64,000 bases of DNA from Flavobacterium davisii (GTDB lineage Bacteria > Bacteroidota > Bacteroidia > Flavobacteriales > Flavobacteriaceae): assembly GCF_019565505.1 (NCBI RefSeq), contig NZ_CP067378.1, forward strand, positions 1,054,001 to 1,118,000, given 5' to 3'. Each line of letters starts with the position of its first letter. Position 1 is the stretch's first letter. Under the pieces are notes generated by a model. It worked only from the letters and a program-made list of their open reading frames with translations, was not told the origin of the DNA and made no database searches. Position numbers and translations under genes: made by a program. Shown here one piece after another: positions 48,933 through 59,965 of the stretch.

Positions 48933-50447
48933 TTGCTATTTCTTGATTAATTTTATTAATCAAATAAGCTCCGCCTACAATTTCGGAACAAGTAGCCACA
49001 GCACCAATGGTAACTCCTAAAACACCGTGCATATTGATGCTTTGTCCTGTTAAAAACAAGTTTTCAATTTTAGTTTTTGGAGAAATAAAGGTCAACATGG
49101 GGTTATTAGAATCTTTTACATAACCGTATAAATTACCGTTATGTCCCCCAATATAATCACGATAAGATAAAGGTGTAGAGGCATGAATGGACCTAATACA
49201 TGAACGGATATTGGGGAATTTCTTCTCTATTTCTTTTAGAAAAACTTCTATTTTCTCCTTTTTGAAAGTTTCATAAGCTTCCCCTCTAGATTCTTCTTCC
49301 GAAACGGTATTGTGTGTATCAGCCCACTGAGCCACTTCTTCAAAACGCATATAAGTAATGGCTGTTAAGCTTTCGGCCCATAGTTGGTCAGCTGATGACA
49401 CATTCATAGACAACATATAACTTTCTGGCCATGATTCTTGCGTATATTCCCCAGCTTGCCAAATACGACTTGCCTCTTTGAAATGATAATAATTATGATT
49501 GATGTAGGAAAATGTCTCAGGTTTAAACACAACATAAATACTAAAAGGCGCAATTTGTACTTCTAATTCTTGTATACGCTTAAAATAGGATTTACGAAAA
49601 TGTTGTTCGCCTATTAATTTTAAAGTCGTCTTGGGTTCAATGTTGGAGATAAAAACAGCTCCAAAATATTCTTCTCCATTTTTTGTTAAAGCAGAAGCTA
49701 ATTTTCCTTCTGAAAGGGTAAATCCATTAACTTCTCTATGTTTGAAAACATCGCCTCCATATTTACGGATAACTTTTATCAGTTGTTTGGTTATCTGACT
49801 TCCTCCGTTAATACAACGCCAAGCACTTTGCATATAGGAGTTTACGGATAAGGCATGCACATAAAAAGGCGTTTTATCTGGTACACCTGCATATAAGAAA
49901 TTGGAACCCGCTAATACTGCTTTTAGTTTCTCATCTTGCGTTAATTGATCAAAATAATTTTGCGCATTGATAGCTAAAATCTCTTGTTGGTATCCTTCGC
50001 CCATTTTCAAATTATACAATGGAAACGAGTCGCAAGTATATTGCAGTTGCTTGCAATATTTTTCTAAAGCTTCTTTTTGAGTAGGGAAAAAGGTAGTAAT
50101 TGCTTCGTAAAATTAGCGTAGCCTTGTGCATGCGGATATTCATTAGAATCGCCATCAAAAGTAATTAAATCGTACCCATCAGGGTTCATCAATTTCAGCT
50201 TGAGTTGGTCAATGATTTCAATATATTTAAAATAGCTATGCAAATTTTGACCTTCTGCCAAACCGCCTATATAATGAATCCCCGTATCGAAAATAGTTTT
50301 ATCACGCACAAAAGTTTGTAAATTCCCTCCGTATTGGTTGTTTTTTTCCAATACGCATACTTTTTTTCCTTCTTTAGCAAGAATGATGGCAGAAACCAAT
50401 CCACCTAGTCCACTTCCTACTATGACTACATCATACTTCCTTTCCAT
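48925..50447 (-). CDS. CrtI-like FAD-dependent oxidoreductase
   Basis: This phytoene-desaturase-like flavoprotein has the FAD motif VVIVGSGLGGLVSAIILAKEG and GTHYIGG-like sequence (GIHYIGGLAEGQN). The C-terminal FAD segment is NLFLTGQSINMHGVLGVTIG. It reads as two frames (50447-50064 and 50019-48925). The A5 run 50087-50091 is one base short; repair gives 507 residues. It may oxidise or isomerise the polyene or resorcinol moiety of the pigment. It is located between the giant MMPL gene and the C45-family gene, overlapping the latter by eight bases. Confidence 0.83.
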
Positions 50448-53400
50448 TTATCGTTTTAAAACTATAAGATTCGCTTTTTGATATGCACTAATAAAACCTT
50501 GATTTTCTAACACTGAAACATATTTTGAAGCTTGAAATAAAACTACTTCATCCACTTGACTAGCGAAAGCAACTATTTTATCATTTTCAAAAATTTCTGT
50601 AGCAACTAAGAGCACTTCATAAGGTTTAATTTCATCTTCATTAACCAAACATTTAATATGACGTTTGGCAGTAAGATAATGCGTTGATGCTATCGCACGT
50701 TTTTCTTCATTTGAATATAGCGCTTGAACTTTTCGCTTGGGATGTTGCAAAGTCAACACAGCATTCAATTGACCATAGTCATCTGCCAAATGCAAGATTT
50801 TAGCATCGTCTTTTATCAAGGTAAAAAACTCAAAATAATCATTTTTATACTTTTCAAAATCCGATTTTACAGCGGAATAAATCTCTTCTTCTTTATATAA
50901 GTAACCATCAACCACTTTTCTTTGAAAGAAATTCGCATCTTCCAATTCTTGACGTACTTTGAAAAATTCATTTCTAAAAAACTTATTTATCTTTTTAGTT
51001 CTTGCGGAATAATCCGCTCCAAAACTACGGTCTTCATACGAAATATAATCGCCCACTACTACCGTCAAACTCTCATTGTGAATCATAAAATCACCTTTAG
51101 GAGAGGTTTCGGCACTACCATGTATATATACGGGTAGAATATCTAATTTGAATTCTTCCGCTAAGAAAAAAGCGCCTTTATGAAAACGTTTTACCACATT
51201 GTCATCAGAACGTGTTCCTTCGGGAAAAATCATTAACGAATACCCTTCTTCCATTTTTTTACGCAAATGGTCTACGCCTCCTTCAATACCTTGCGATACG
51301 GGATAATAGCCCATGGCTCTAACGGCTCTTCCGAAAATTAGCGAATTATACACCCAATCGTTTACTAAATAAACAATTTTATGCGTTAACATTCCGAATA
51401 CTAGCGTATCTAATACAGAAACATGGTTTGCTATTACAATGGCTTGTTTGCTAAAATCTATTTTGTGTGAATTAATTACTTTTTTCTTAACAATTGGATT
51501 CATTTTTAGAACGGATCTAAAAAAACAAGCCATTCCTTTTCTAAATAAAAGTGTTTTTGCTTCTTTATTTCCGGTGTAATTCCTATTAAAAACCTACCTA
51601 TTATAGAAAATACAATCCCACCTAAAGCATAATAGGTTAATGCAATAATGGATATAATTACGGTAAAAAGTCGAACTGGAATATTGCCTTTTTGTTGACG
51701 TTTAAAAAACAACCATTTGAAAACTATAGGATAAAAAACAAAGGTAATTAGCAAAGCACTAATAACGCCTAACAAAGACACTGAAGAAATGGAAACCAAT
51801 GCGGGATGCTTCGCAAAAATTAAAGCACCAATGGCTAAAATAGTAGTTAATGCAGCCAGTATGATAGAAATACGATAAGCTGGCATTTCATCTTTTCCTG
51901 TGGTATATTCTTTTTGAAGTGCACTGGTCATGAATAGGGTAAAATCAACACCATGCCCAAAAATAAGCGTACAAACTATGGTACTAAAAATATTCAATTG
52001 AATGCCGAATAGTGCCATTAATCCCGCCGTAACTAAACCTGTTGCTGTGATAGGCAACAAACTGGCCAATACCAATTCGATACGTTTGAAAAATACAAAA
52101 AGGATTAGGATAACAGCAATGAACGAATAATTGACTAGGTTTTGAAAATCATCTCTTAGCTTACCTAAAAATGTTTCATTCAACTGCTGACGGTCAATAG
52201 CCACCACATTTGCAAAACTATCTATCGCTTTTACAAAATCAACTTTTCGATTTTCATCCAGCTTAACAATACTGGCGATTGTATACCAATTCTTCGTATT
52301 TGACACGTATTCGTCGGACAAATCGGGAATGGCTTGTTTTAAATTCTGCAACTGTAAAGGTTGTATATCTGAACGAATCAAATCATAAAAGGCTTGATGT
52401 GTTTCCGGTTTAAATCCGAAAGCTTTTCCTTGTTGAACAAGCTGGTTTTGCACATTTTGACATTTTCCTGCTGTCCAAAATGATTTCCATTGTGCTATTT
52501 TTTGATTTTGTTCCGCCTCAGAAGGTAATAAACCGGCAAGAGAACTATAATTATTGATTTTCTTAGCTTGCTTTTGTTGGATTAAAAAAGCATTTAATTT
52601 AGCATTAGCTTCAACAGCTTCTTTTTCAGAATTACCATACGCCACAACATAAATGGCTTTTGAAGTTAAACTGGTTGAAGCTTCTAACTTGGCCTCTGCT
52701 TCTTTAATATCCGATGGAATGAAATTTAAATCGCCTAAGTTGTTATTAAAAGTGACTTTATTAAATGTAAAACAACTTATAATCAAGACTACGAAAGTGC
52801 CAATAACCAAGAATTTATTACGCTCAAAAGGAATTTTAGAAAGTTTATCCAAAATACCTGCATGTGCTAAACCATCCTTTTTAGGTTTGTATAAATGAGG
52901 AATAATTATCAATGAAAACAAGGCAGAAACCATCACGCTGATGGAGGCAAATATCCCTAAATCTTTAAGTGCATCTGACTTTACAAACAACAGACAAAGA
53001 AATGCAACCGCCGTAGTCGAACTACTCATGATGAGTGGCTTGGCGGTATCTTTATACAGTTGCTTTACATCGGCATTATGTCGATAATGTGTCATGATAT
53101 GCAAAGCATAATCTATGGTTACACCTAGTAAAACGGCACCAACACTCAATGAAATAGCCGAAATAGTTTCGCGAATAAAGTACAAACTTGCCACAGCAAA
53201 TAAGACTCCAAAAACGGTAGGAATAAAAATAATGATGGGAATGGTAACTTTTCTAAAAAGAATATTAGAATGAACATTAAAGTCCCCATAGATAATAAAA
53301 CCGTCGTAATAATATCCGATTTGATTTGATTGGCATTGGCTACAGCAATAACAGGCGAACCAAAATAAGACAAGGTTGTTTTATTTTTAAAACCTGCATT

Positions 53401-54113
53401 AATAGCTGATTGAATAGCTTTAAGTTGCGCTACAAATTGGGTGTTTTTTTCGGTTTCACTACCGCCGTACTTCGGATTAATGAACAACAACAACTTAGAA
53501 CGGTCGCTCGTTAACAAATAACCGTCTTTCATGATAAACTCATCACCAATAGAGAGTTGTTGCATTTTTTTAATCCAATAAAGCTGATTCCTAATGGGTC
53601 GTTGATAATAAAATCACGTGTAATCATACCCGAAGGACTTATGAGCGATTTATAGTTTCCTTCAACTCTATTTTTGATTACTACCGTTTGGATTTTTTGT
53701 CCAATAGCTTGATAGTCTTTTTCATCTAGAAACAAGGGTAAATTTTGATACACAAAATCAAAAATCCCTTTTATATTTTCTTGGGCAACAGCTCCCTGAA
53801 CTCCTTTCACATAAGGTTGCACGGCTTGCAGGCTATCCATAAATACGCTTGCTGTTTCCGTCAAATCATCTTCTGTGCCTTTAGGGGTACGTTCAATGAT
53901 AACCGTAATTTTATCTGCAAATTTTAATTGTTTGATAATTTTTGAAGTAACATCGGCTTTATCATTCTTTGGTAAAACCCGTGTAATATCTTCTTCAAAT
54001 TTGATTTGACAGGCAAAGAATGTTAATATAACCAACAATACTATTGGCAACAAGAAAGCCAGAATCCGATTCCTCTGAACGAATTCATGAATTTTAATAA
54101 AAAAAAAATACAT
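50448..54113 (-). CDS. trifunctional MMPL transporter / lysophospholipid acyltransferase / methyltransferase-like protein
   Basis: Four frames (54113-53529, 53565-53146, 53194-51506, 51533-50448) join into one protein of about 1222 residues when single bases are restored at 53565-53571, 53255-53259 and 51571-51572. The first 860 residues are an RND/MMPL exporter with two six-helix bundles and two periplasmic loops (GAVLLGVTIDYALHIMTHY and TLIFGHGVDFTLF carry the transport Asp). A PlsC acyltransferase follows, with VIANHVSVLDTLVFG (an NHxxxxD variant) and IFPEGTRSDD. The last 160 residues resemble a decayed SAM-methyltransferase fold (AKILHLADDYGQLNAVL). This fusion is typical of flexirubin clusters and probably couples pigment lipidation with export to the outer membrane. 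Confidence 0.82.
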
Positions 54114-54117
54114 TTAT

Positions 54118-55300
54118 TTACACCCTATTATTTTCCCGATGCGAAAGTACTAAATAACTTCCAACCCCGAAAATAATTGCCATACTGATTGCAAGGATAA
54201 AACTCCCCACAAGATATTGAAAAAGATGTTCTTTAATTTGAGAAAAATCGAAAGTATCTGCTAAGGTAAAAGGTGCTTCTTTTTCTACAAATAAACTGCC
54301 CACTTTTAGTGAACCATAGACTACTAAAGGAATCATAGGCGGAATACTCACATTGGAAAACGCAAAGGCAAGTGGCTTATTCAATCGCAATAAAACGGCT
54401 GTGGTAATAACGATTGCGGTTTGGAAACCCCAAAAAGGGGCAATTCCACAAAAAACACCTAATGCAATCGATTGCGATTTGGTTAAAGCTGAATCTTGAG
54501 TAGCAAACAAATCTTCTCTTAGAAATGTTTTAAAACTTTTTTTTTTTAAAGTTTCTAATGAAATCTCGAGGTTTAATGTATAAGAAAAGTAATATTACCA
54601 GAACGGTATTTAAAATACTGATGCGGGTAAAATCTTTAAATGGTCTAAAATGTGACACCCTTTCAGCTGGGTCATAAAGCACTTGAATAGGGATATTTTT
54701 GACCGCTACGCCATTCCATGCTGTACGTACAATGATTTCGATTTCAAATTCAAATTTATTGGTAAAAAACTTTTTAGGAATCGCATGCAAAGGATATAAA
54801 CGATAGCCAGACTGGGTGTCATTTAACTTAATTCCTGTTTCAAACCAAAACCAAAAACTAGAAAAACGATTACCAAAGCTACTTTTTTTAGGCACCGAAT
54901 CATGTTCCATATTTCGGCTACCAATTAACAAAACATCTTCATCCGATTCTTCTAAAGCCTTTACAAAAACTTTCATATCTTCTGGAAAATGTTGCCCATC
55001 AGAATCAATAGTGATAGCATGGTCAAATCCTAATTCCAAAGCTTTCTTAAAACCTACTTGTAAGGCATTTCCTTTCCCTTTATTTACGGGCAAATGTACT
55101 TGTATCGTTTTATCAGCATAAGTTGCTAAAATTTCAGGCGTGGTATCTGTAGCACCATCATTAACTACAATTACTTTTGAAGTAATAGCCAAAACACCAT
55201 CCAATACACGCTTTAAAGTTTTGTGATTATTATAAGTTGGAATAACAACACAGCATTTTACATTATTAATACGTTCAGACCAAGATAAATTAGTAACCAT
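54118..55300 (-). CDS. GT2 glycosyltransferase fused to DUF2062
   Basis: The N-terminal 230 residues are a DPM1-type family-2 glycosyltransferase: VVIPTYNNHKTLKRVLDG, VVNDGATDTT, then ITIDSDGQHFPED (DxD) and QSGYRLYPL. A hydrophobic segment and a DUF2062 membrane domain follow (LGVFCGIAPFWGFQTA, SNVSIPPMIPLVVYGSL). The two parts are in different frames because an 11-base T run (54537-54547) has one base too many (or is two short). With ten the fusion is 393 residues. Similar fusions occur in flexirubin clusters. The sugar and acceptor are unknown. Confidence 0.8.
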
Positions 55301-55301
55301 T

Positions 55302-55784
55302 TTAATTTAGTTTAGATTTTTCAGTGTCTGTAAATACTTTAGATTGGGTTATATAACGCTGTATATACTCTTTTAAAGCTGTATTTTGTTTGTTAAAATT
55401 CTGTACTATTATTTTCTTATCTTCTTCAATATTCTCTTTATATTTTAAAAATTTAGGTGTATGTTCTTGAATACTGAGTCTAATTAAACGGATTTCGACA
55501 TTGTTTCCTTCTTTAGTTATTGCTTGTTCTACTGCCTTTACTCCTAACATGAATTGTTCTTTCCTTTCTTCTTTATTGGTAGCAAAACGTGATTTTAATA
55601 AAGTAGCGGCTCCTTTATAAGCGATTAAAACAGGGCTATCTCCAGTTGTTTTTTGCGTTAATTCATAAAACTTTTCAGTATTATTTTTTGATTTGGAGGC
55701 ATATTCATATTGGTTACGTAAATCTGAAAAATGCTGAAAAGAAAGCAATACGCTACATAAACAAAGTGCTAAAAAAGTTTTCAT
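55302..55784 (-). CDS. small secreted helical protein of the polyene cluster
   Basis: The protein has 160 residues from the ATG at 55784, chosen because a signal peptide (MKTFLALCLCSVLLSF) begins there. The rest is helical and charged, with YEYASKSKNNTEKFYELTQ and AYKGAATLLKSRFATNKEER, recalling single TPR-like repeats. No family is recognised. It lies between the dehydratase and glycosyltransferase genes in the same operon, so it probably has a periplasmic helper role in pigment assembly. Confidence 0.7.
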   Translation of the reverse strand: MKTFLALCLCSVLLSFQHFSDLRNQYEYASKSKNNTEKFYELTQKTTGDSPVLIAYKGAATLLKSRFATNKEERKEQFMLGVKAVEQAITKEGNNVEIRLIRLSIQEHTPKFLKYKENIEEDKKIIVQNFNKQNTALKEYIQRYITQSKVFTDTEKSKLN

Positions 55785-55860
55785 AATGTATAATTTAAAA
55801 AAACGACTTAATTTAGTTTGCAAAAATACAAACTAAAATTAAGTCGTTTGAAATTATTTT

Positions 55861-56231
55861 TTAAGCTTTACGATAGGTGTTGGTTAATTTTAAAGCAACC
55901 GTATCACCAAATTTGGTCGTATTTTTAACTTTAACATCCGATGCTATATTGCCTGACAAATCTAACTCTAGCGTTAATTCGGGATTAGTTTCAGGATTAA
56001 TGATTGCCATAAACTTAACATTACTTGACGCTGTCATTTGTAAAGATACGCCTAAAATTTCCTGAGTAATTTCCTTAATAATTTGCATCATACAAACTCC
56101 CGGGGTCACAGGATTTCTGGAAAATGCCCCTTAAAGATTTGATGAGCTGGATTTAAAATTACTTTTGCCAGATATTTATTTTCTGCTAACTGATCTAGCT
56201 CGTTAACGTTATAAAAATCGTTTAAAAGCAT
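55861..56231 (-). CDS. FabZ-like 3-hydroxyacyl-ACP dehydratase
   Basis: This is a short hot-dog-fold dehydratase. When one missing C is restored at 56117 (plus strand), the two frames join and show the FabZ signature GHFPGNPVTPGVCMMQ, with the catalytic His in GHFP. The N-terminal LNDFYNVNEL and the C-terminal strands (FGDTVALKLTNTYRK) complete a 123-residue protein. Without the repair only the part from 56109 is open. It would dehydrate each hydroxyacyl intermediate to build the conjugated polyene. Confidence 0.8.
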
Positions 56232-56234
56232 TGA

Positions 56235-56925
56235 TTATTTTATATCAAATTTATAATATGCCCCAAAAGAGAAAAGTGCATTTGAGTGATTTTCTGTTCT
56301 TGAATAACTTGAAGTTGTAGTAGAAGTTGTAGTATATGAGTAATGTGTTGTTTGAACAACAGGTACCACCCCTACTTTGAATCTAGCTTCTACACCAAAG
56401 TTTTTAGTAATATCATAACCCGCTCCCATAGAAAGGGTTAAATCTACATCATTTTCAACTTTAAAATTTTTACTAGTCATAAAGTCTAATCCCTGGTCCT
56501 ACATGTAGGTTAAATTTTCTGAAATTAAACTTATTTATAACTTGTGCTCCAAAGTAAGAAACATTCAAGTCTCCATACTCCATTGTGTTCGTTTTTGAAT
56601 TATAAACTACTTTCGCACTAGCTCCTTGAGCTGAATAATTAAGTTCTGGTTGTAATGTATAAAGTTTATTAAACTTTAACGCTACTCCAAAACCTAAATA
56701 AAAATTAGCTTTTGTTGAAAAAAGATTATCACTTTCACTTTTAATAAATCGTCCTGTATTTGCATCGTAACCATACGAATATTGATAACCTGTATCGCCA
56801 TTTGTAAAACGCGAAACATTTAATCCTCCACGAACTATAGGATTAAAAGTTACTTGGGCTTGAACTCCGCTTACCCCTGCAATAAATAAAGCTAATGCTA
56901 CAAATACTCTTTTCATATTCTTCAT
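56235..56925 (-). CDS. outer-membrane beta-barrel protein (PorT/OMP_b-brl type)
   Basis: This small eight-strand-type barrel has a signal peptide (MKRVFVALALFIAGVSGVQAQ), RGGLNVSRFTNGD, KANFYLGFGVALKFNKLYTLQPELNYS and a closing AlFSFGAYYKFDIK-like strand. It reads as two frames; a CCC run at 56491-56493 has one base too many. Removing one C gives VGPGLDFMTS and a protein of 229 residues. Its place inside the polyene operon suggests a link to pigment localisation in the outer membrane, but such barrels are also general envelope proteins. Confidence 0.72.
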
Positions 56926-57554
56926 TTTATTATTTGTTTTAAATTTATTTTTATATTAAAGTTATAATGTTCTAAAAAAATTTGATCCGAAAAATCAGCG
57001 TTTTTTGTATCAAAAATTATTGACAATCTTGCTTTTCTTTTTGTGGATTGAACTATTTTTATTAGTTGATTACTGTCCTTTTTAAAGTAAAAATAGTTAT
57101 GTATTGCATTTTGTTTTGTTTCTAACACTCGTATTTCATCTTTTTCCCTTTCTGTTTTTGCTAGATACTTTTCTTGAACTAATAATTTAAGATCGTTTGC
57201 TAATATTTTTAATATGATTTTTTTGTTTAAATCCTCTATTACATAGTTTGTTTTTACTTCTTGTTCTCCGATAGTAAAATCTAATAATTTATTTCCAAAA
57301 TCAGTAGTCATCACTACTCTGTGGGAATTTTGGTTTATTTTCTTTATTATGAATAAACCACTTAAAGTATTTCCATACGCTTCTATCTGAGCTTTGTATA
57401 TATAATCTAATTCAGGATTTGCAAAGTATGGATTTAGAATTATTTGTTCTTTATGCTCTAATACTGAATTTTCTAAAGGTTCATATATTTTACAACCTTG
57501 CAAAAATACGCCTAATATACTAGTTATCAAAAACCTCGTCGTTAAACTTTGCAT
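56922..57554 (-). CDS. lipoprotein of the polyene cluster
   Basis: The 210-residue protein has a lipoprotein signal (FLITSILGVFLQGCK). The body is beta-rich in the manner of LolB/LolA-like lipid-binding folds (YKAQIEAYGNTLSGLFIIKK, RVVMTTDFGNKLLDFTIGEQ). It follows the LolA-like gene with an overlap of 35 bases. A LolB-like receptor role for a pigment carrier is a reasonable inference from fold and position, but no defining motif is present. Confidence 0.65.
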   Translation of the reverse strand: MQSLTTRFLITSILGVFLQGCKIYEPLENSVLEHKEQIILNPYFANPELDYIYKAQIEAYGNTLSGLFIIKKINQNSHRVVMTTDFGNKLLDFTIGEQEVKTNYVIEDLNKKIILKILANDLKLLVQEKYLAKTEREKDEIRVLETKQNAIHNYFYFKKDSNQLIKIVQSTKRKARLSIIFDTKNADFSDQIFLEHYNFNIKINLKQIIK

Positions 57555-58170
57555 TTATTTGTTTACTTTTAAATACTATTTTTGTAAAGTCATCTGATGG
57601 TTCTATTAATTTTACTTGAGAAACGCTTGGATCATCTTTTGGAAACGTTAACTCAATTTGTTTGATGTATTTCTTCACTTGATTGGCTTTGGACAACAAC
57701 TTAACAATGTAATTATCGTTCGTTTTAAAATAAGTAATAGCAAATTCTTTATCATCAAACATATTCCCGCTCACGCTACCAATAATCATCTTATTGATTT
57801 TCTCAAAAAGTTTCCCATCTACAGTACTTTTCTTCCCTTGGTCGTTAATAAAAACTTTATTGTTTTTAAAAACGATACTGTATTGATACGGTTTGTTGTA
57901 TTGCCAGTTTAACAAATTAGGCAATTTGAAATACATTTTCCCTGAACTTTCAATATCTTTTGATAAGAAATCCAAGTGTTTGTATTGTACAAAGTCCGTT
58001 TTAATTGTTTTAATATTTTTATTTTCTTTTTCTACTAGGTTCTTAAATTTTGTAATTTCAGAATCTGTCATTTTTTGTTCTTGCGCCCAAAAGGAAACAA
58101 AAAACAAACAAGCCAATAGTGTGAGTGTATTTTTTTTATCATTATATTTTCTATAATTATTTTTTTTCAA
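57520..58170 (-). CDS. LolA-like periplasmic carrier protein
   Basis: The 216-residue protein has an N-terminal signal (LTLLACLFFVSFWAQ). The LolA-type beta-sheet cradle is shown by IKTIKTDFVQYKHLDFLSKD, SGKMYFKLPNLLNWQYNKPY and KLFEKINKMIIGSVSGNMFD. LolA carries hydrophobic molecules across the periplasm. A dedicated copy inside a flexirubin/aryl-polyene cluster probably moves the pigment lipid to the outer membrane. It overlaps the genes on both sides. Confidence 0.8.
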   Translation of the reverse strand: MKKNNYRKYNDKKNTLTLLACLFFVSFWAQEQKMTDSEITKFKNLVEKENKNIKTIKTDFVQYKHLDFLSKDIESSGKMYFKLPNLLNWQYNKPYQYSIVFKNNKVFINDQGKKSTVDGKLFEKINKMIIGSVSGNMFDDKEFAITYFKTNDNYIVKLLSKANQVKKYIKQIELTFPKDDPSVSQVKLIEPSDDFTKIVFKSKQINAKFNDEVFDN

Positions 58171-58903
58171 ATTCCTCTACCGTAATTGTTTTGTATTTAT
58201 TTTTTCGCAATAATAACAATAATCGTGCCAAAACATTTACCGTTTTTTGAGAAATATCGTGAAGTAATATAATTTTTCCTTTTTTTAAATTGGAAGTGAT
58301 CCTCTCAAAAATTAAATTTTCATCTGAAATAACCGTATCCAACGATCGGATATTCCATCCTATAACTTTATAGTTTTTTTCTTTTACTGCCTTAGCAATG
58401 TGTGGATTTGTTACTCCAAAAGGCGGACGAAAATAACGATTACTTTTCCCCGTTATTTTCTCAAGTAAAGCATCTGTCTGTTCAAATTCATCCAACAAAC
58501 GTTTTTTGCTAAAAAATCCCATTTGATTAGAATGTGAATAGGTATGATTGGCAATTTGATGTCCTTCATCTACAATCCTTTTAGCAATTTCTGGATAAAG
58601 AGCTATTTGTTTTCCAATGCAAAAAAAAGTCGCTTTAGCGTCATATTTCGCTAACAAGTCCAATACCAAAGGTGTAAACTCGGTTGGTCCATCGTCAAAA
58701 GTTAACGCAATTGCATTTTCATTGGTTTTAAAACTCGAAAAGGCAGGTAAAAAATAATTCATTCTAATATCAAATGCACCCCAAGCGGTAAAACCCGTAT
58801 GTATCAAAAACAGCAATACATAAGCCCACCACGGCATTTGCCAATATAAAAACAAAGGCAAAAGAAGTAGCGTAATTAAACTTATGTATTTATGTCTTAA
58901 CAT
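58157..58903 (-). CDS. polysaccharide deacetylase family protein
   Basis: The 248-residue protein has two N-terminal hydrophobic segments (YISLITLLLLPLFLYW and WWAYVLLFLIHTGFTAW). A CE4/NodB domain follows: IALTFDDGPTEFTPLVLDLL (motif 1, Asp-Asp), HQIANHTYSHSNQMG (motif 2, HxxxH), YFRPPFGVTN (motif 3) and KIILLHDI (motif 5). All metal ligands are present, so it should be active as an N- or O-deacetylase. Its substrate in pigment synthesis is unknown. It is membrane-anchored and overlaps its neighbours by 7-14 bases. Confidence 0.85.
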   Translation of the reverse strand: MLRHKYISLITLLLLPLFLYWQMPWWAYVLLFLIHTGFTAWGAFDIRMNYFLPAFSSFKTNENAIALTFDDGPTEFTPLVLDLLAKYDAKATFFCIGKQIALYPEIAKRIVDEGHQIANHTYSHSNQMGFFSKKRLLDEFEQTDALLEKITGKSNRYFRPPFGVTNPHIAKAVKEKNYKVIGWNIRSLDTVISDENLIFERITSNLKKGKIILLHDISQKTVNVLARLLLLLRKNKYKTITVEEFEKK

Positions 58904-59957
58904 TGCGACAATACAACCAAACTATGGTCTCTTCCTTGATATTGGTTATACAATAACACTTTTTTCAATGCAGTAGGCTTGATAGCATTCCATTGTAAAA
59001 TTTCAGGAACATTTTGATTTTTCACTACATGCGATGCCACCCATAATCCAAATGCTGATGCTGTGTTATATTCACCAGAAATATGTTTGTAATACAATTG
59101 TGCTGTATTAGCGAATAATGAGGTTACTTCATCATAGTACCCATCAAAATTCACATCACCATTATACCCTAAAATTATAGCATCAATTTCCGAACTATCC
59201 ATTTGTTGTTCTGCTAAAAAAGAAGTTACAAAATCTTGAACTTCCGCTTTATCCAAAACATTTTTCATACTTATAGCATCCAACTTAGCATAAGTAGTGT
59301 CTTTAGCTACATTATCTAAAGCAAAAAAAGTGGCCCCTTCACTAAAAACAACACCCGCTGTAGTAGCATTTTTCACTTGAAAAGGTTGCTCATTTTCTTT
59401 TTGATTACATCTACTAATTTGAACAATTCCAATGTATGAGCAGAAGTTTCATCAACCCCACCAATTAAAACCGATGATGCCTCACCTGTTTCCACTTGCA
59501 TTTTACCGTCCAACAAGGCAGTTTCAAAAGAAACCGCTCCATTTACATAGGTAAAATTGTAACTCTTACATTGTAATCCCAATGCAATTTGTCCGGCTAC
59601 TGTATTGTGAGTCGATTGAATAAAAGAAGTTGGTGTAAGAAATTGCTCTTGGTTATCAATAATTGCTTTCAAGAACTTTTCTGAATCTTCCACACAACCC
59701 ATTCCTGTCCCCGTAATAATAGCTTCTGGGTAAGTTAATTCCGCCTCCGCTAATGCTTTATTGGAAGCAAAAATTCCCATTTTAACCCCTTTTGCCATAC
59801 GACGAATCATGGCTGGAGGAATCATTTCTTTATACGAAGGTTGTTGGGCAAAACGCACATTTTGAGTTTCATCAATAGCTATTTCGGAAAGAAAATCACC
59901 TTCAAAAGTTTTTTGAGATGAAACCGAACCCACACCGTTTATATAACAAGCTTTCAT
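58897..59957 (-). CDS. chain-length-factor-like ketosynthase lacking the catalytic Cys
   Basis: This thiolase-fold ketosynthase homologue reads in two frames (from 59957, and 59376-58897). The T5 run 59398-59402 is one base short; repair gives 353 residues. The nucleophile elbow, normally TACSSG-like, is NFTYVNGAVSFE, with no Cys. The first His motif is NGDVNFDG instead of HGTGT, while the last (YYKHISGEYNTASAFG) keeps His. This pattern fits a chain-length-factor partner for the active synthase encoded just upstream (59966-61159). ATG 59957 is preferred to the upstream start at 59996, which overlaps the neighbour. Confidence 0.78.
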
Positions 59958-59965
59958 GTTGTTTT

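Noticed and set aside
49964-50110. Two separate oxidoreductase genes at 48925-50019 and 50064-50447
   Set aside because: One has only the N-terminal FAD motif and the other only the C-terminal segment. A one-base repair joins them into a normal CrtI-like protein.
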